Assembly (NCBI RefSeq): GCF_001679045.1
Contig: NZ_LYCK01000013.1
Span: 281,837 to 345,836, forward strand
Source of the DNA: Haemophilus haemolyticus
GTDB lineage: Bacteria > Pseudomonadota > Gammaproteobacteria > Enterobacterales > Pasteurellaceae
Length of the DNA: 64,000 nt
Direction: 5' to 3'
Shown here: positions 1 to 8,990 of the stretch, in pieces
Layout: the number at the start of each line of letters is the position of its first letter
How positions within the stretch are numbered: the stretch's first letter is position 1
Program-made: the position numbers and the translations under genes
The notes under the pieces: generated by a model
What the model saw: only the letters and a program-made list of their open reading frames with translations
Database searches by the model: none
What the model was told of the DNA's origin: nothing

Positions 1-254
1 ATCACAATACCGTGGGTAGTTTGTCCGCCAATGGGTAAAATCACTGCTTGCGTGTTTGCCGGAGGCACAGAGGTAAAACCAAACTGCTGCATCAACTCCA
101 CATCTTGCAAGGTTTCATCGGCAAGGCCTGAAGCCTGAACTTTCTGAATATTGTCCGCACTTTTCACCAAGTGCAACACTCCGCGAAAGGCTTGACGGAT
201 TTCGTCCACTGCACCTTGCGCCTTTTGTTGAATGGCTTGGCTTAATCGTCTCAT
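1..254 (-). CDS. Mu gpV/gp45-like baseplate assembly protein (partial, N-terminal 84 codons)
   Basis: This reading frame starts at the ATG at 254 and overlaps the stop of the upstream gene as ATGA; it runs off the left edge. The visible start (MRRLSQAIQQ) and the segment ending in TQAVILPIGGQ match the N-terminus of Mu-type baseplate assembly (spike) proteins, which form the hub and membrane-piercing spike at the tail tip. Position directly after gpP is the expected Mu order. The C-terminal part is not visible. Confidence 0.8.
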   Translation of the reverse strand, partial: MRRLSQAIQQKAQGAVDEIRQAFRGVLHLVKSADNIQKVQASGLADETLQDVELMQQFGFTSVPPANTQAVILPIGGQTTHGIV

Positions 255-1390
255 TTTGTCCAACCACCTTGTCCGTTTGTCGAAATCAAATCGCCTTGGT
301 TCTTCTTGCCTTTTTTACCCTTACGTTTACGTGCTTTTTCTGCTTTTGCGTTGTAAGCGTCTGGTGTCCAAATGCCGTCTTGTTTAAAGCGTAGTTCCGT
401 TTGTGTGCCACCGTTTCGGCTCAACGTAAAACGACGCCCCATTAAAAAGAAAATGGCATCAATCTCATATTCCTCGCAAATTACATGTACACGTTGCCCT
501 GGTTGCCATAATGTGCCGTCTTGCATTTTGTGATCGGGCACAACGATAGTAAGGGTAAAACCTTCCAGCACACTGTCCGCAATGTATTTTTTGGCCCATT
601 TTTGCAAGGCTTCCAAGTTATCCACATCAGACACCACCACGGTTTTCGGCTTGTAGGTGGTCATTTCAGGATCGTGATAAACCCATTTCAGATCATTTTT
701 ATTGTCTTGCCCTTGCTTGCCGTGGCTTTGTGCAAGAAAAGTGACTTCGCTAAAACGATTTGATACATCAAACGTTAAATCCGCCTGTTCAAAATTGTTT
801 CGCTTGCCGTCTTTCATGCAACACAAGGTCGCCACAGGTGGCGTGCTGTAATCCGCACCGCCCACAATCAGCTCTCCATTTGGTTCAAACCACAAGTGCA
901 AGCCTGCCGAGTTCGCACAACGCATTGCCGCATTCCAAGCTGTTTCGCCCACGTCAATATCGACTTTATCTAATGTTGGATTATTTTCCGCACGCAATGC
1001 CACTTTTTTAATACCAAGTGGTTCAACAATTTTTTTCACCGCATCCAACACAGTCAAGCCTTTTACATTGGTGATTGGGGCAGAGCAATCCACAAGGATA
1101 CTCGCACGGTCACGCCCATTGAGGCTATAAGTGCGGTTAGTTTTACTAATAGTATGCTGTGTCGTATCCACGATGCCTGTCATCACCAACTCGCCATTAA
1201 TGCGCACTTTCACTTCAGCCCCCGAAAAATCAGGTAAAACCGTGCTGTTTGAAGGTACGCCCAAATCAAATTTAAAGGCGTCGGCAGGGATTAAAAAGTC
1301 ACTATCAATATCATAACTTTTCCAGCTATTGTGGGCTTTGCCGTCCACTTCCACCGTAACATCATTTTCATAAGGGTAATTATTTGACAT
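251..1390 (-). CDS. Mu gpP/gp44-like baseplate hub protein
   Basis: A 379-residue protein in the position of Mu gpP. Members of this family form the baseplate hub (gp27-like fold) at the base of contractile tails. The N-terminal third begins with a beta-rich segment (MSNNYPYENDVTVEVDGK) and the C-terminus is lysine-rich (about residues 345-365). It overlaps the preceding gpN gene by 11 bases and the following gpV gene by 4, indicating translational coupling. Assignment rests on gene order and on resemblance to the family; no catalytic residues are expected. Confidence 0.82.
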   Translation of the reverse strand: MSNNYPYENDVTVEVDGKAHNSWKSYDIDSDFLIPADAFKFDLGVPSNSTVLPDFSGAEVKVRINGELVMTGIVDTTQHTISKTNRTYSLNGRDRASILVDCSAPITNVKGLTVLDAVKKIVEPLGIKKVALRAENNPTLDKVDIDVGETAWNAAMRCANSAGLHLWFEPNGELIVGGADYSTPPVATLCCMKDGKRNNFEQADLTFDVSNRFSEVTFLAQSHGKQGQDNKNDLKWVYHDPEMTTYKPKTVVVSDVDNLEALQKWAKKYIADSVLEGFTLTIVVPDHKMQDGTLWQPGQRVHVICEEYEIDAIFFLMGRRFTLSRNGGTQTELRFKQDGIWTPDAYNAKAEKARKRKGKKGKKNQGDLISTNGQGGWTK

Positions 1391-2717
1391 AGCTGTTTAA
1401 CCACTCCCCACGCTCAACAAAATTCGGATAACGGATCTGCGGATTCAGCCTTAATAATTCATCAGCACGTTTGTAATCCTGATAAAATGCATGTGCAATT
1501 TGTTGCACAGTACCGCTAAATAGCACCTCACGCACCATTAAAGGCGGTTTACGATTAATTGCCGCAAGGGCAAGTTGAGTAAACTTATGCACTTTATTGC
1601 GTAATTGCTCTGCTGTATTATGCGCAGACGTATAAAAACTCGTATTGGGTGTGCTTAATACCGTGATATTTTCCCTATGATGTTCATCGTCCACTTGTTT
1701 GCGTAACAATTGTAAATTATCCATAATTTGTGACTGCACTTGAGTCGTGATGTAATCAATATCCTGTGGCAATAAATCATCGTCCTCTACCAATTCAGTG
1801 GCAATACGCAACAAAGCAACACTAGAGGCTAACTGCATCATTAAATGCACAGATTCAGTATCATCCTTACTAAAAGAGGTCGTTAATGATTTCAATGCCG
1901 CTTGTTCTTTGGCAGATTTAATATTCTTACCACTCACCAAATCAGCAGGAATATGCTTAATTTGACGTATTGTGCGGAGTACCTCATCAAATTTTGCTCG
2001 GGTAGTTAAGTCCTTGCGCGCAGCAATTTGGCGCAACCCTGAATCAATCATAGTCACCAAATCACGCACAGCACGGCTAGATTTTGCTTTAAAGTTATCT
2101 TGTGTCACGACAGGCGATACACCATACTTCGTTTTATCAAAATCAAATAACCCGCGTACTTGCTCAAAACAACCAAATAACGCGCCATATACACCCAACA
2201 AACGTGATTTTGTATTAGCGGCAAAGGCAACAATCTCCATAAATTCGCCATACAATGCCATCACATCATCAACAAAATTTTCTAATTCAGTCAGTAAGGC
2301 ATCTATTTTTGCCAATAGGGAATAATTAAAGACAAAAATCGGTTTAGCTGGCGTAGATTCGATAAAAGTCAAATCTAACGCCACATAATCAATCATCTCC
2401 GCTTCGTGATGAAAACTCGCCCCAGTGCAAATCATATTTTGCAAACGTCCACGAATCGGATGCACTAATGTTGCCGCCCCTGATTTTTGTAGCACGCTTA
2501 AAAACTTCTTAAAGTCCGTGTAATAGCCTGGTCCATAAAATACGGCTTGCATACGCACGGTTAATGGATTTAATCCCAAATCTTCCACGTCCGCGCCATT
2601 GACGAAAGGATAAGCATGCTCAATGGTCGAGCGATAGACATCATCATCCACCGAAAGCACATCGAAACGCACACCACGAAAACTCGCACGTTGCACAGGC
2701 ATTGTCCAACCAGCCAT
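1380..2717 (-). CDS. Mu gpN/gp43-like DNA circularisation/tail protein
   Basis: A 445-residue protein in the place of Mu gpN. The N-terminal segment (MAGWTMPVQRASFRGV then FDVLSVDDD) is typical of the 'DNA circularisation N-terminal' family, whose members are baseplate or tail-tip proteins of Mu-like phages. The C-terminus contains a LysM-like stretch (VQQIAHAFYQDYKRADELLRLNPQI), which is common in this family. It starts 3 bases after the tape measure stop. The name of the domain is historical and does not demonstrate DNA circularisation. Confidence 0.82.
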   Translation of the reverse strand: MAGWTMPVQRASFRGVRFDVLSVDDDVYRSTIEHAYPFVNGADVEDLGLNPLTVRMQAVFYGPGYYTDFKKFLSVLQKSGAATLVHPIRGRLQNMICTGASFHHEAEMIDYVALDLTFIESTPAKPIFVFNYSLLAKIDALLTELENFVDDVMALYGEFMEIVAFAANTKSRLLGVYGALFGCFEQVRGLFDFDKTKYGVSPVVTQDNFKAKSSRAVRDLVTMIDSGLRQIAARKDLTTRAKFDEVLRTIRQIKHIPADLVSGKNIKSAKEQAALKSLTTSFSKDDTESVHLMMQLASSVALLRIATELVEDDDLLPQDIDYITTQVQSQIMDNLQLLRKQVDDEHHRENITVLSTPNTSFYTSAHNTAEQLRNKVHKFTQLALAAINRKPPLMVREVLFSGTVQQIAHAFYQDYKRADELLRLNPQIRYPNFVERGEWLNSYVK

Positions 2718-2720
2718 CTT

Positions 2721-5000
2721 TTACCCCCGTTTTAAGTCTTGATATTGATACTGAGACGTTTGTTCAGCCACAATCCGTCCGTCTAAATCCACCTTAATTT
2801 CGTTTTGAATCGTGAAATTTTGGCTTTCAATGGCGGTTTTTAATCCGTCGCTAATGGTTTGCCCAAAATGCTGAAAATCAGCTTGATAGTTAGCCAAGCT
2901 AGATAAATCACCCAGTGTGCGACTTAAAGCGGAGTCGGTGTCATTAGCTGCTACAGATAAACCTGAATAGCCTTTCCCCTGATTGCGAATGTCCGCAATT
3001 TTCACCGCACTTTGGCGCGTGCGCTCATCATATTGGGCTTGAGTGAGAGTGCCTCGCTCAAGGCGTAAAGCTGCAACTTCATCTTTACGTGCAATTTCAG
3101 CCACTTCACCCGAGCGAGAAGCCGTCCCCCATACAGAGTTTTTGTTATAACCGAAACCTTGCGGTGCGTAATGGGTTGTGGTCGGTTTATTGCCACCGTA
3201 AGCATTGGCATAAAATTGGTTTTCTAACTGCTTTTCTTGAGCAGTTTTCGCCTCAGCTTTTTCTTCAGACTTCGTTTCTTCCGTTGTACGTTGTTCTCCA
3301 GCAATCATTAAACCACTGGTAAAAAGTGCCCCTGCACTAAGAATACTGCCTAACTTACCGCCCCCTTTAATTTTTAAACCGTTTTTCCCTTTCCCTAGAT
3401 TGCCAGCGACATCTGCTACATCACTAAGCCCAATTCCGCCTCGTTTAACGCCCAATAATGCCAACGCACCACTTGCTGCAATCGCAGCCGTACTTAATGC
3501 TGTAATAACAGTGCCAGCTGTAGTCAGTGTAGAGGTTAAATCAGGATAGGCTTTCGCATATTCAGCCAGTTTTGTAGCCGCATCGCCAAGTGCATTATTA
3601 AAACTTTTCATGCCTTCCATTTGTGCAAATTCAAAGCTATTTTTTGCATTTTCCAATTTGGCACTATTGGTATCTTGTATAACAGCATGTGATTTATCGA
3701 CAGCACCATTAGAATTTTGTAATTGCTCCTGAACATCCTTCCCTAGCTGAACATTATTACGCATACCCAATAGAGCCATTAGCGCTTGTTGGTCTGACAC
3801 AATTTGCCCGATAGCAGTACCTTCTACCAAATTAGACATTTCCTTGATAATTCCAGCTTGTTCTTCTTTTTTTGCTGTCTTTAATTTCTTTTGCAACTCC
3901 TTATATTTTTCATCTTGTCCTATAACCATATCCATAATAGACATAAAGGCTTCAAGTGAATTTTTACCTTGTTTTTTCTCATTCTCCATGGATTTGATAA
4001 AATCAATACCATGAGTTTTACCGTCTTTTCCCTTTATTTCGAGTTTTCTGAATCGTTCATTTGTTTCTTTGGCAGAAATTTTGACTAATAAATTAGATAA
4101 ATTATTGCCTGCCTCATCTTCAGAACCTGCAGTAACTCTAGCTTGTTGGTTTGCCATTAGTAGCGCTTCTAAGCCATTCATACCACTTAAACCAGCAGCT
4201 TTACCTGCAGCCATTTGCTTAGGCAAATGGCGAGCCATATCTGACAATTCAAAATTACCTGCTTGTCCTGCTGCTACCGCTTTATCTAAAACTTCACCAA
4301 TTTTATCTTCACTAATATCGAATTGTTGCATAGCTGAAATGGCAATTTGGGCTAAGTCCTCGGCACTTGCTCCTGTACCTACCGCTGCTTTTTGTAAAGT
4401 TGGCAATAATTTCATTGCCGTATTAGCTTTAACAGAACCAGAAGCCAGCATTTTATCCAATGCATCAAGTGCTTCTTCTTTCGTCCCCCCTCCAGTTTCT
4501 ACCGCACTTTTCACTGCATCATGTAATTCTTTCTTTCCTGCAATTCGCCCAGCTACGTCTCGGTCGGAGAAGGCAGTATTGGATACCATCGCTAAGCGTC
4601 GGTCATAGTCCATTTCCTTTTTCATAGGTTGTGCCATCACCATAGCTCCAGCCGCCATGCCTGCACCCACACTGGCAATGGCAGTTCCAACATTGCCTAA
4701 TCGTTGCCCCCAAGAGGTTTTCCCCATTTCCGTATTAAGCCCAGCAATTTTTGAGCGCGTCGCCTCAGCCGCACGAGCTAATTCGCGACTAGTGGCTGTG
4801 CCACTACGTTTTAATCGGTTATAAGCGGCAATGGTATGATTAATTTCTTGTTGGATTTTATGTTCACTTCGCACGCCCAATGTTTCGCGTGCACTTGCCA
4901 TTGCTTTTGTGCTTTGCTTAATCTGCGATTGTGCCCGCTGAAAAACTCGGCTTGCTTGGTCTCGTGCTTTTAGCGTCAACGCTAAATTCAACTCAGCCAT
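2721..5000 (-). CDS. Phage tail tape measure protein (Mu gp42-like)
   Basis: A 759-residue protein with an N-terminal coiled-coil section (about residues 10-90), an Ala/Gly-rich section with a glycine-rich hydrophobic stretch around 105-130, a TP901-type tape measure core, and a second hydrophobic helical region near 490-520. This architecture and its position after the chaperone pair define a tape measure protein, which sets tail length and may help DNA cross the inner membrane. It is a medium-sized member, consistent with a Mu-length contractile tail. Confidence 0.93.
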   Translation of the reverse strand: MAELNLALTLKARDQASRVFQRAQSQIKQSTKAMASARETLGVRSEHKIQQEINHTIAAYNRLKRSGTATSRELARAAEATRSKIAGLNTEMGKTSWGQRLGNVGTAIASVGAGMAAGAMVMAQPMKKEMDYDRRLAMVSNTAFSDRDVAGRIAGKKELHDAVKSAVETGGGTKEEALDALDKMLASGSVKANTAMKLLPTLQKAAVGTGASAEDLAQIAISAMQQFDISEDKIGEVLDKAVAAGQAGNFELSDMARHLPKQMAAGKAAGLSGMNGLEALLMANQQARVTAGSEDEAGNNLSNLLVKISAKETNERFRKLEIKGKDGKTHGIDFIKSMENEKKQGKNSLEAFMSIMDMVIGQDEKYKELQKKLKTAKKEEQAGIIKEMSNLVEGTAIGQIVSDQQALMALLGMRNNVQLGKDVQEQLQNSNGAVDKSHAVIQDTNSAKLENAKNSFEFAQMEGMKSFNNALGDAATKLAEYAKAYPDLTSTLTTAGTVITALSTAAIAASGALALLGVKRGGIGLSDVADVAGNLGKGKNGLKIKGGGKLGSILSAGALFTSGLMIAGEQRTTEETKSEEKAEAKTAQEKQLENQFYANAYGGNKPTTTHYAPQGFGYNKNSVWGTASRSGEVAEIARKDEVAALRLERGTLTQAQYDERTRQSAVKIADIRNQGKGYSGLSVAANDTDSALSRTLGDLSSLANYQADFQHFGQTISDGLKTAIESQNFTIQNEIKVDLDGRIVAEQTSQYQYQDLKRG

Positions 5001-5046
5001 TTTTAAACCCTCTTTAAACTCATTTTAAATCCACAAAAAAAGGGGC

Positions 5047-5609
5047 TTACGCCCCCTTAGTTTTACGACGCATAAGGTTGTAATGCACCGTATTGCCTTT
5101 TTCTGACTGAGTTTTAATACCTTGCGAATGTTGCCAACTTGCCACCCACGCGGCAACTTCAGCGTGACACATTGCTCGTACTTTTTCAGCAGTAAACCCA
5201 AATTTAGCCAATAAAATAACCGCACTTCGGTAATTTTTCTCGGCATCAAACACACCGTAATGTTGTTTTATTCGGTTTCGGCTTTGCTCGGGTTTTCCCC
5301 AGCGTCGATGTGCTTTTTTCGCAGTTCTGCGATAGCTTGCGTAATCAGCACATAATCATCCGTGGCAAGGTTATCCAGTAAAAACTGTGGCGTGAGCTTA
5401 TCTTGCGCAATACCGATAATATCAAGCTGTTCAGATAAATAAGCCAAGTCCACGAGCATTTGCTCCGCTCTCGTGAAGTTTTCTTTTTCATCTAAACCAA
5501 GCTCGGCGACTTTCTCTAGGGCAGCGCATTCACCGCCCAAAGTAAGTAATCGCACGTCAAAATCAAAATAACGACGATCACCGTAAGGAATACCAAGCAA
5601 TAAACGCAT
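5047..5609 (-). CDS. Tail assembly chaperone, -1 frameshift product (gp41 extended form)
   Basis: This is the predicted long product made if ribosomes slip back one base at 5313-5319 inside the 113-residue chaperone gene. The first 99 residues come from the zero frame. The -1 frame is then open for 88 more codons, through the segment that reads FDAEKNYRSAVILLAKFG, to a stop at 5047. The downstream segment has no convincing start of its own (its first usable start codon is GTG at 5253, without a clear ribosome binding site). Long-tailed phages commonly make a G and a GT chaperone this way, upstream of the tape measure gene, as here. Confidence 0.7.
5268..5609 (-). CDS. Tail assembly chaperone, short form (Mu gp41-like)
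   Basis: A 113-residue protein between the tail tube and tape measure genes. Short tail chaperones here bind the tape measure during tail assembly and are absent from the finished virion. It begins at an ATG that overlaps the stop of the tube gene by one base. The last 14 codons follow a slippery site, so two protein forms are expected. Identity rests on position, size and the frameshift arrangement. Confidence 0.82.
   Translation of the reverse strand: MRLLLGIPYGDRRYFDFDVRLLTLGGECAALEKVAELGLDEKENFTRAEQMLVDLAYLSEQLDIIGIAQDKLTPQFLLDNLATDDYVLITQAIAELRKKHIDAGENPSKAETE
5313..5319 (-). promoter_or_regulatory. Programmed -1 ribosomal frameshift site, A AAA AAG
   Basis: In the frame of the short chaperone the codons are CGA AAA AAG (codons 97-99), which gives the heptamer A AAA AAG. 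This is one of the most efficient -1 slippery sequences in Gram-negative bacteria (as in dnaX). The -1 frame is open from here to the stop at 5047. I did not identify a definite downstream stem-loop. Confidence 0.75.
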
Positions 5610-5980
5610 TATTCTTTCACCTCTTTAAGCGCATTCATCTGGATATCAATAACGGCTTCGTTATCCACCGTGTATTTCTCGCCTACTTGGGTAGTAAAGC
5701 AGCCAAGATAGGACGTGCGCTTATCTTCTTGATTAAGCGGATATACCGTGATTTTCGCATCACTGATACCCGCCCAATCAATTTCCGAACCATCTACTGG
5801 CATTGCTGCCGTCAATGATAATTCCCAAGTTGCAATGCCTTTGGCAAAACCACGTGCACGCCCTTCAGAGTTCATGGTTTTGACTAATTTACGCCCGGTT
5901 TGTTTTGTCACGTTTAAATCGGTAATTTCAATTTCCGTGCCGTCCACTTCAAGCACAGCCGAACCTGCATATTTTTCCAT
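5609..5980 (-). CDS. Phage tail tube protein (Mu gpM-like)
   Basis: A 123-residue protein directly after the sheath gene, the standard position of the tail tube in contractile phages. It is predicted to be mostly beta-strand, with an early segment VLEVDGTEIEITDLNVTKQT resembling tube proteins of Mu-like phages. Hexameric rings would stack inside the sheath to form the DNA channel. Length matches the usual 115-125 residues. Confidence 0.88.
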   Translation of the reverse strand: MEKYAGSAVLEVDGTEIEITDLNVTKQTGRKLVKTMNSEGRARGFAKGIATWELSLTAAMPVDGSEIDWAGISDAKITVYPLNQEDKRTSYLGCFTTQVGEKYTVDNEAVIDIQMNALKEVKE

Positions 5981-5989
5981 TTACGCCCC

Positions 5990-7405
5990 CTATAAAATTA
6001 AATCAATTCGGTTAGCTACGATGTGCAAGCCATTTACCACATCCGCTGGAATTGCCGTATCTAAACGATTTGGATCTTGGCCATTGCGAACAACAAGCAA
6101 TTTAGCCTTGTTCGCATCCACATTTTCTAAAATCTCTTGTTGCTCTAAACGATAGAGCACATCAAGGATTTCTGACCGCACTTTTGGTGGGGTGCGATTA
6201 GATAATTTCGCACGAGGGAAACGTAATGCAATGCGCTGTTCAATGGCTTTACGCGTATAGTCCAGTGTACGAATTGTGTTTAAGTCTAACCATGCAGGAT
6301 CATCTACATTCGCCGGTGATTTGGTGTAAGTCGTAATGGCACGCATAATTTGCACACGATTATTCACCACTGTAATAGGGGTTAAACCGTGGAATAACGC
6401 CTGATTGACTTCGGTTTTTAACGGTGTTTGAGTGGCATCAACAGGGATTAAACCTTTAATCTCAAGCGTATTTAACGGTTTAGCTGGGTCTTCTTCGCCT
6501 GCAATAACCGCCCCATATCCCGCAGCGATTAAGGCATTAGATTCCACCGCCCCTTTATACCAACCCACTGTAATACGATTCGCATTGATCTTTTCGGTAT
6601 AAGTAGTACCGCTTGCCAATGTGCCATTAAAACCTAATACGCCAACACCTGGTTTTTTCTCAACAGGACTTGCGACCGACTCTAAATGTTCGCGCAAGGC
6701 TTTCGCATTTTTATCATCCGCAAAAGGGGAGATAATCACGTGATAATGCTGCCCAGCTACTGACGCTAATGCCGCTGCTAAATCGGCATTTTCGGCACCA
6801 TTTGCAAGGGCAGAAACATTCACCGCCATATCATTTGCGCTTAATGTGGCATTGACACTAATCTCATTACCTATTTCGCCTTTACATTTCGCTGTAAGCG
6901 TAACAGTACCTTCATTGACTGTTGCACTGACAGGACAATATTCCCCCGCATTAATCACTGCATTTAAACGGGCGGCAATGTTGGCGGCCGTTTCCGATTT
7001 AGCGATTGCCACCGCATAATCAAGACCACCAATGATAACTTTAAGCACCCCTGCATTACTTGCAGTGCCTGTTAACGTAATGGTGCCAGTTGCCGCCACA
7101 CCTGAATCACTCTCTTTTAAACCAATCACCGTTAAACGGATCATGGCATTATTTTGGATAGCAATACGCGCCATTAAGTGAGCCCAAGACCCAGCACCAA
7201 ATGTATTTTTCGCATCCACATCCGAATAAATCGGTGTCGGTGCGCTAAATGCTTTTGTTGCATTTAACATCGGTGCCACAATTAAGACGTTTTGCTCATT
7301 TGTTGGCAAAGTACTCACTGCATTGCGTGAGTTGTATTCTGTATAAACACCCGGTTTACGAAGACTCGTCGGGATATTATCAAAATCAATATTCGTTTCA
7401 GCCAT
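5990..7405 (-). CDS. Tail sheath protein (Mu gpL-like)
   Basis: A 471-residue protein. The N-terminus (IPTSLRKPGVYTEYNSRNA) has the PGVY motif of Mu-type contractile sheath proteins. The C-terminal third (TYTKSPANVDDPAWLDLNTI, then LDYTRKAIEQRI) is the conserved sheath polymerisation core. The sheath surrounds the tube and contracts during injection. Its start overlaps the end of the DUF2635 gene by 8 bases. Confidence 0.95.
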   Translation of the reverse strand: MAETNIDFDNIPTSLRKPGVYTEYNSRNAVSTLPTNEQNVLIVAPMLNATKAFSAPTPIYSDVDAKNTFGAGSWAHLMARIAIQNNAMIRLTVIGLKESDSGVAATGTITLTGTASNAGVLKVIIGGLDYAVAIAKSETAANIAARLNAVINAGEYCPVSATVNEGTVTLTAKCKGEIGNEISVNATLSANDMAVNVSALANGAENADLAAALASVAGQHYHVIISPFADDKNAKALREHLESVASPVEKKPGVGVLGFNGTLASGTTYTEKINANRITVGWYKGAVESNALIAAGYGAVIAGEEDPAKPLNTLEIKGLIPVDATQTPLKTEVNQALFHGLTPITVVNNRVQIMRAITTYTKSPANVDDPAWLDLNTIRTLDYTRKAIEQRIALRFPRAKLSNRTPPKVRSEILDVLYRLEQQEILENVDANKAKLLVVRNGQDPNRLDTAIPADVVNGLHIVANRIDLIL

Positions 7406-7580
7406 TGTCTTTCTCCTGTTCTTTGCGTGAACGTGTGTCTGTGATTACAATCAAATCGCCATCATTAATACGGCGCTGATAATAAATCGACGGCTCTACC
7501 TCTACCGGTATTTGTTCAATATAGGTATAAGGCTGATGTTCCATCGGCACCTTAATGCCTATTGCTGCTTTCACTTTCAT
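7398..7580 (-). CDS. DUF2635 small protein (Mu gp38-like)
   Basis: A 60-residue protein. I chose the ATG at 7580, giving MKVKAAIGIKVPMEHQPYTY, because a longer frame to 7613 only adds residues that lie inside the preceding gene. The conserved pattern 'V.VP.EHQPYTYI' is typical of DUF2635 proteins found directly before the sheath gene in Mu-like phages. The function is not known; a role in tail or neck assembly is inferred from position. Confidence 0.82.
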   Translation of the reverse strand: MKVKAAIGIKVPMEHQPYTYIEQIPVEVEPSIYYQRRINDGDLIVITDTRSRKEQEKDNG

Positions 7581-8214
7581 TTTGTGTCTCCACCTCAAAC
7601 GGCACTGTGGCACCGCTTATTGGGTCATAAATGTTGTTACCAATACGTTCTAGCATCGGATCTGGTGGCGATAGCTCACCATGATAATGCGTAAACAAAT
7701 AATCAGGATTTTTGCTATCCTGTGTCATTTCAGGATAACGGCCATCTTCTAACGGACTCAAATCGTCATAGACTGCGTCATACTCAATCGCATAAGCCGT
7801 TATCGCCCCACCTTTAAAAGTGGCATTATTAAAAAGCGTGCGCACCCTTGTCGGTTTCAATGGCTTAACTAATTTCCCCAAGGTTTGCGCATCTAACAAA
7901 CGGCGTACGGCTGTAATCAACTGATTAACGCCCACCTCTCGTTTATCCGCTCCGCCTTGTCGTGCGGCAATATTGCTACGCAAGCTATTTACTGCCACGA
8001 TAATGACAAAGTTTGCTGTAGATTGATGTCGCTTCAAATTGGTGCCCATACGTTCGATACGTGCGCCCCCAAAAGTGACTAAACACATCGGCAAACGTGA
8101 TGTCCCAAGACTTTCATCATCGAGCTCACCGCCATAGCTTTTAACAGTATTGACTAAACGCCCTAAGCCACGCTGTAGGCGTTCTACAAGGGCATTTTCA
8201 ATTTGAGTGATCAC
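7552..8214 (-). CDS. DUF1834 protein (Mu gp37-like tail terminator/neck)
   Basis: About 220 residues, beginning ITQIENALVERLQRGL, as is common for this family. The likely start is a GTG at 8214 with an AGGA about 9 bases upstream; a TTG two codons earlier is possible. The family sits between DUF1320 and DUF2635 in Mu-like genomes and is thought to act at the tail terminator or neck position. It overlaps both neighbours, so it is translated as part of a tightly packed block. Confidence 0.8.
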   Translation of the reverse strand: MITQIENALVERLQRGLGRLVNTVKSYGGELDDESLGTSRLPMCLVTFGGARIERMGTNLKRHQSTANFVIIVAVNSLRSNIAARQGGADKREVGVNQLITAVRRLLDAQTLGKLVKPLKPTRVRTLFNNATFKGGAITAYAIEYDAVYDDLSPLEDGRYPEMTQDSKNPDYLFTHYHGELSPPDPMLERIGNNIYDPISGATVPFEVETQNESESSNRH

Positions 8215-8629
8215 GCGCAAAAATCCTGTTTTTCGGATTAGTAAAAATCACGCCATTGTCTTGTTCATTGGCATCATTATTCTCTGTAGGTGGCAACCCA
8301 AGTGAAATCTTACCCACACTAATATCCTCAAGTTCTTTTAAACTTAATTTATAGCGTGTAATAATTTCTTCTGTAATCGTCACATGAGACATACTCGCTA
8401 AACGATAACGAGCCAAATCACAACAAAGTCGCACTAAGTTTTGTGGCACACTCACAAGAGGGAGGGTATAACGCGCTGCCAAATAACCATCAATTTGGCT
8501 TGAGCTGTCAGACAATGCAACATCAAGCAAATTGTCATTAACTTGCCCAATCAAATCACGGTCGGTCAGTTCAATGGCTTGCACTTCCCCTACACGTAAC
8601 ACAAAATCTTCTGCCATTGCGTAATTCAT
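8198..8629 (-). CDS. DUF1320 protein (Mu gp36-like head-tail connector)
   Basis: A 143-residue protein beginning MNYAMAEDFVLRVGEVQAIE. The features IDGYLAARYTLPL and LCCDLARYRLA are characteristic of DUF1320, a head-completion/connector-like family that follows the major head protein in Mu-like phages. Assignment is firm at family level; the structural role is inferred. Confidence 0.88.
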   Translation of the reverse strand: MNYAMAEDFVLRVGEVQAIELTDRDLIGQVNDNLLDVALSDSSSQIDGYLAARYTLPLVSVPQNLVRLCCDLARYRLASMSHVTITEEIITRYKLSLKELEDISVGKISLGLPPTENNDANEQDNGVIFTNPKNRIFARDHSN

Positions 8630-8637
8630 ACCTGTCC

Positions 8638-8955
8638 TTATTCGTCACACACCGGCACAAGTTCCAACCAAGGATCTTCCGCCAACGCGATCACTTGCTC
8701 CCCGGTTAAATCACCAGCCGGAATTTCCACAGCACTTTCTTTGTTAAAACGATAGCCGCAGCGACCATAAGAGGCTTGCGGATGAATTGCACGTAACGTC
8801 ACCGCATAGGCAATAGGGTTAATTACTTCACCGCCTTCTACCAAAACATCAGATAGTTTTTCTGCAGTTTCATCTTGCGTCTCAGCTTTTACTTCATCTT
8901 GCGTCTCAGCTTTTACTTCATCTTGCTGTTCGCTGTCTTGTTGTTCCTTTGCCAT
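8638..8955 (-). CDS. HI1506-related protein (Mu gp35-like)
   Basis: A 105-residue protein. The C-terminal half (IHPQASYGRCGYRFNKES, then PAGDLTGEQVIAL) matches a small family named after an H. influenzae FluMu gene next to the major head gene. The N-terminal part contains a short tandem repeat (DEVKAETQ twice, encoded by a 24-base repeat at about 8871-8918), so the acidic tail can vary in length. Function unknown; position suggests a head-decoration or connector role. Confidence 0.8.
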   Translation of the reverse strand: MAKEQQDSEQQDEVKAETQDEVKAETQDETAEKLSDVLVEGGEVINPIAYAVTLRAIHPQASYGRCGYRFNKESAVEIPAGDLTGEQVIALAEDPWLELVPVCDE

Positions 8956-8990
8956 TTTTGCTCCTAAAGGGCGGTTTCCCGCCCGTTTGG

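Noticed and set aside
521-1316. Plus-strand frames across the baseplate and tail genes
   Set aside because: They are shadows of the minus-strand phage genes, without start signals or family features.
5025-5255. A 76-codon frame beside the chaperone extension
   Set aside because: It is the zero-frame read-through after the short chaperone stop; the alternative -1 frame gives the conserved-looking protein and a plausible slip site.
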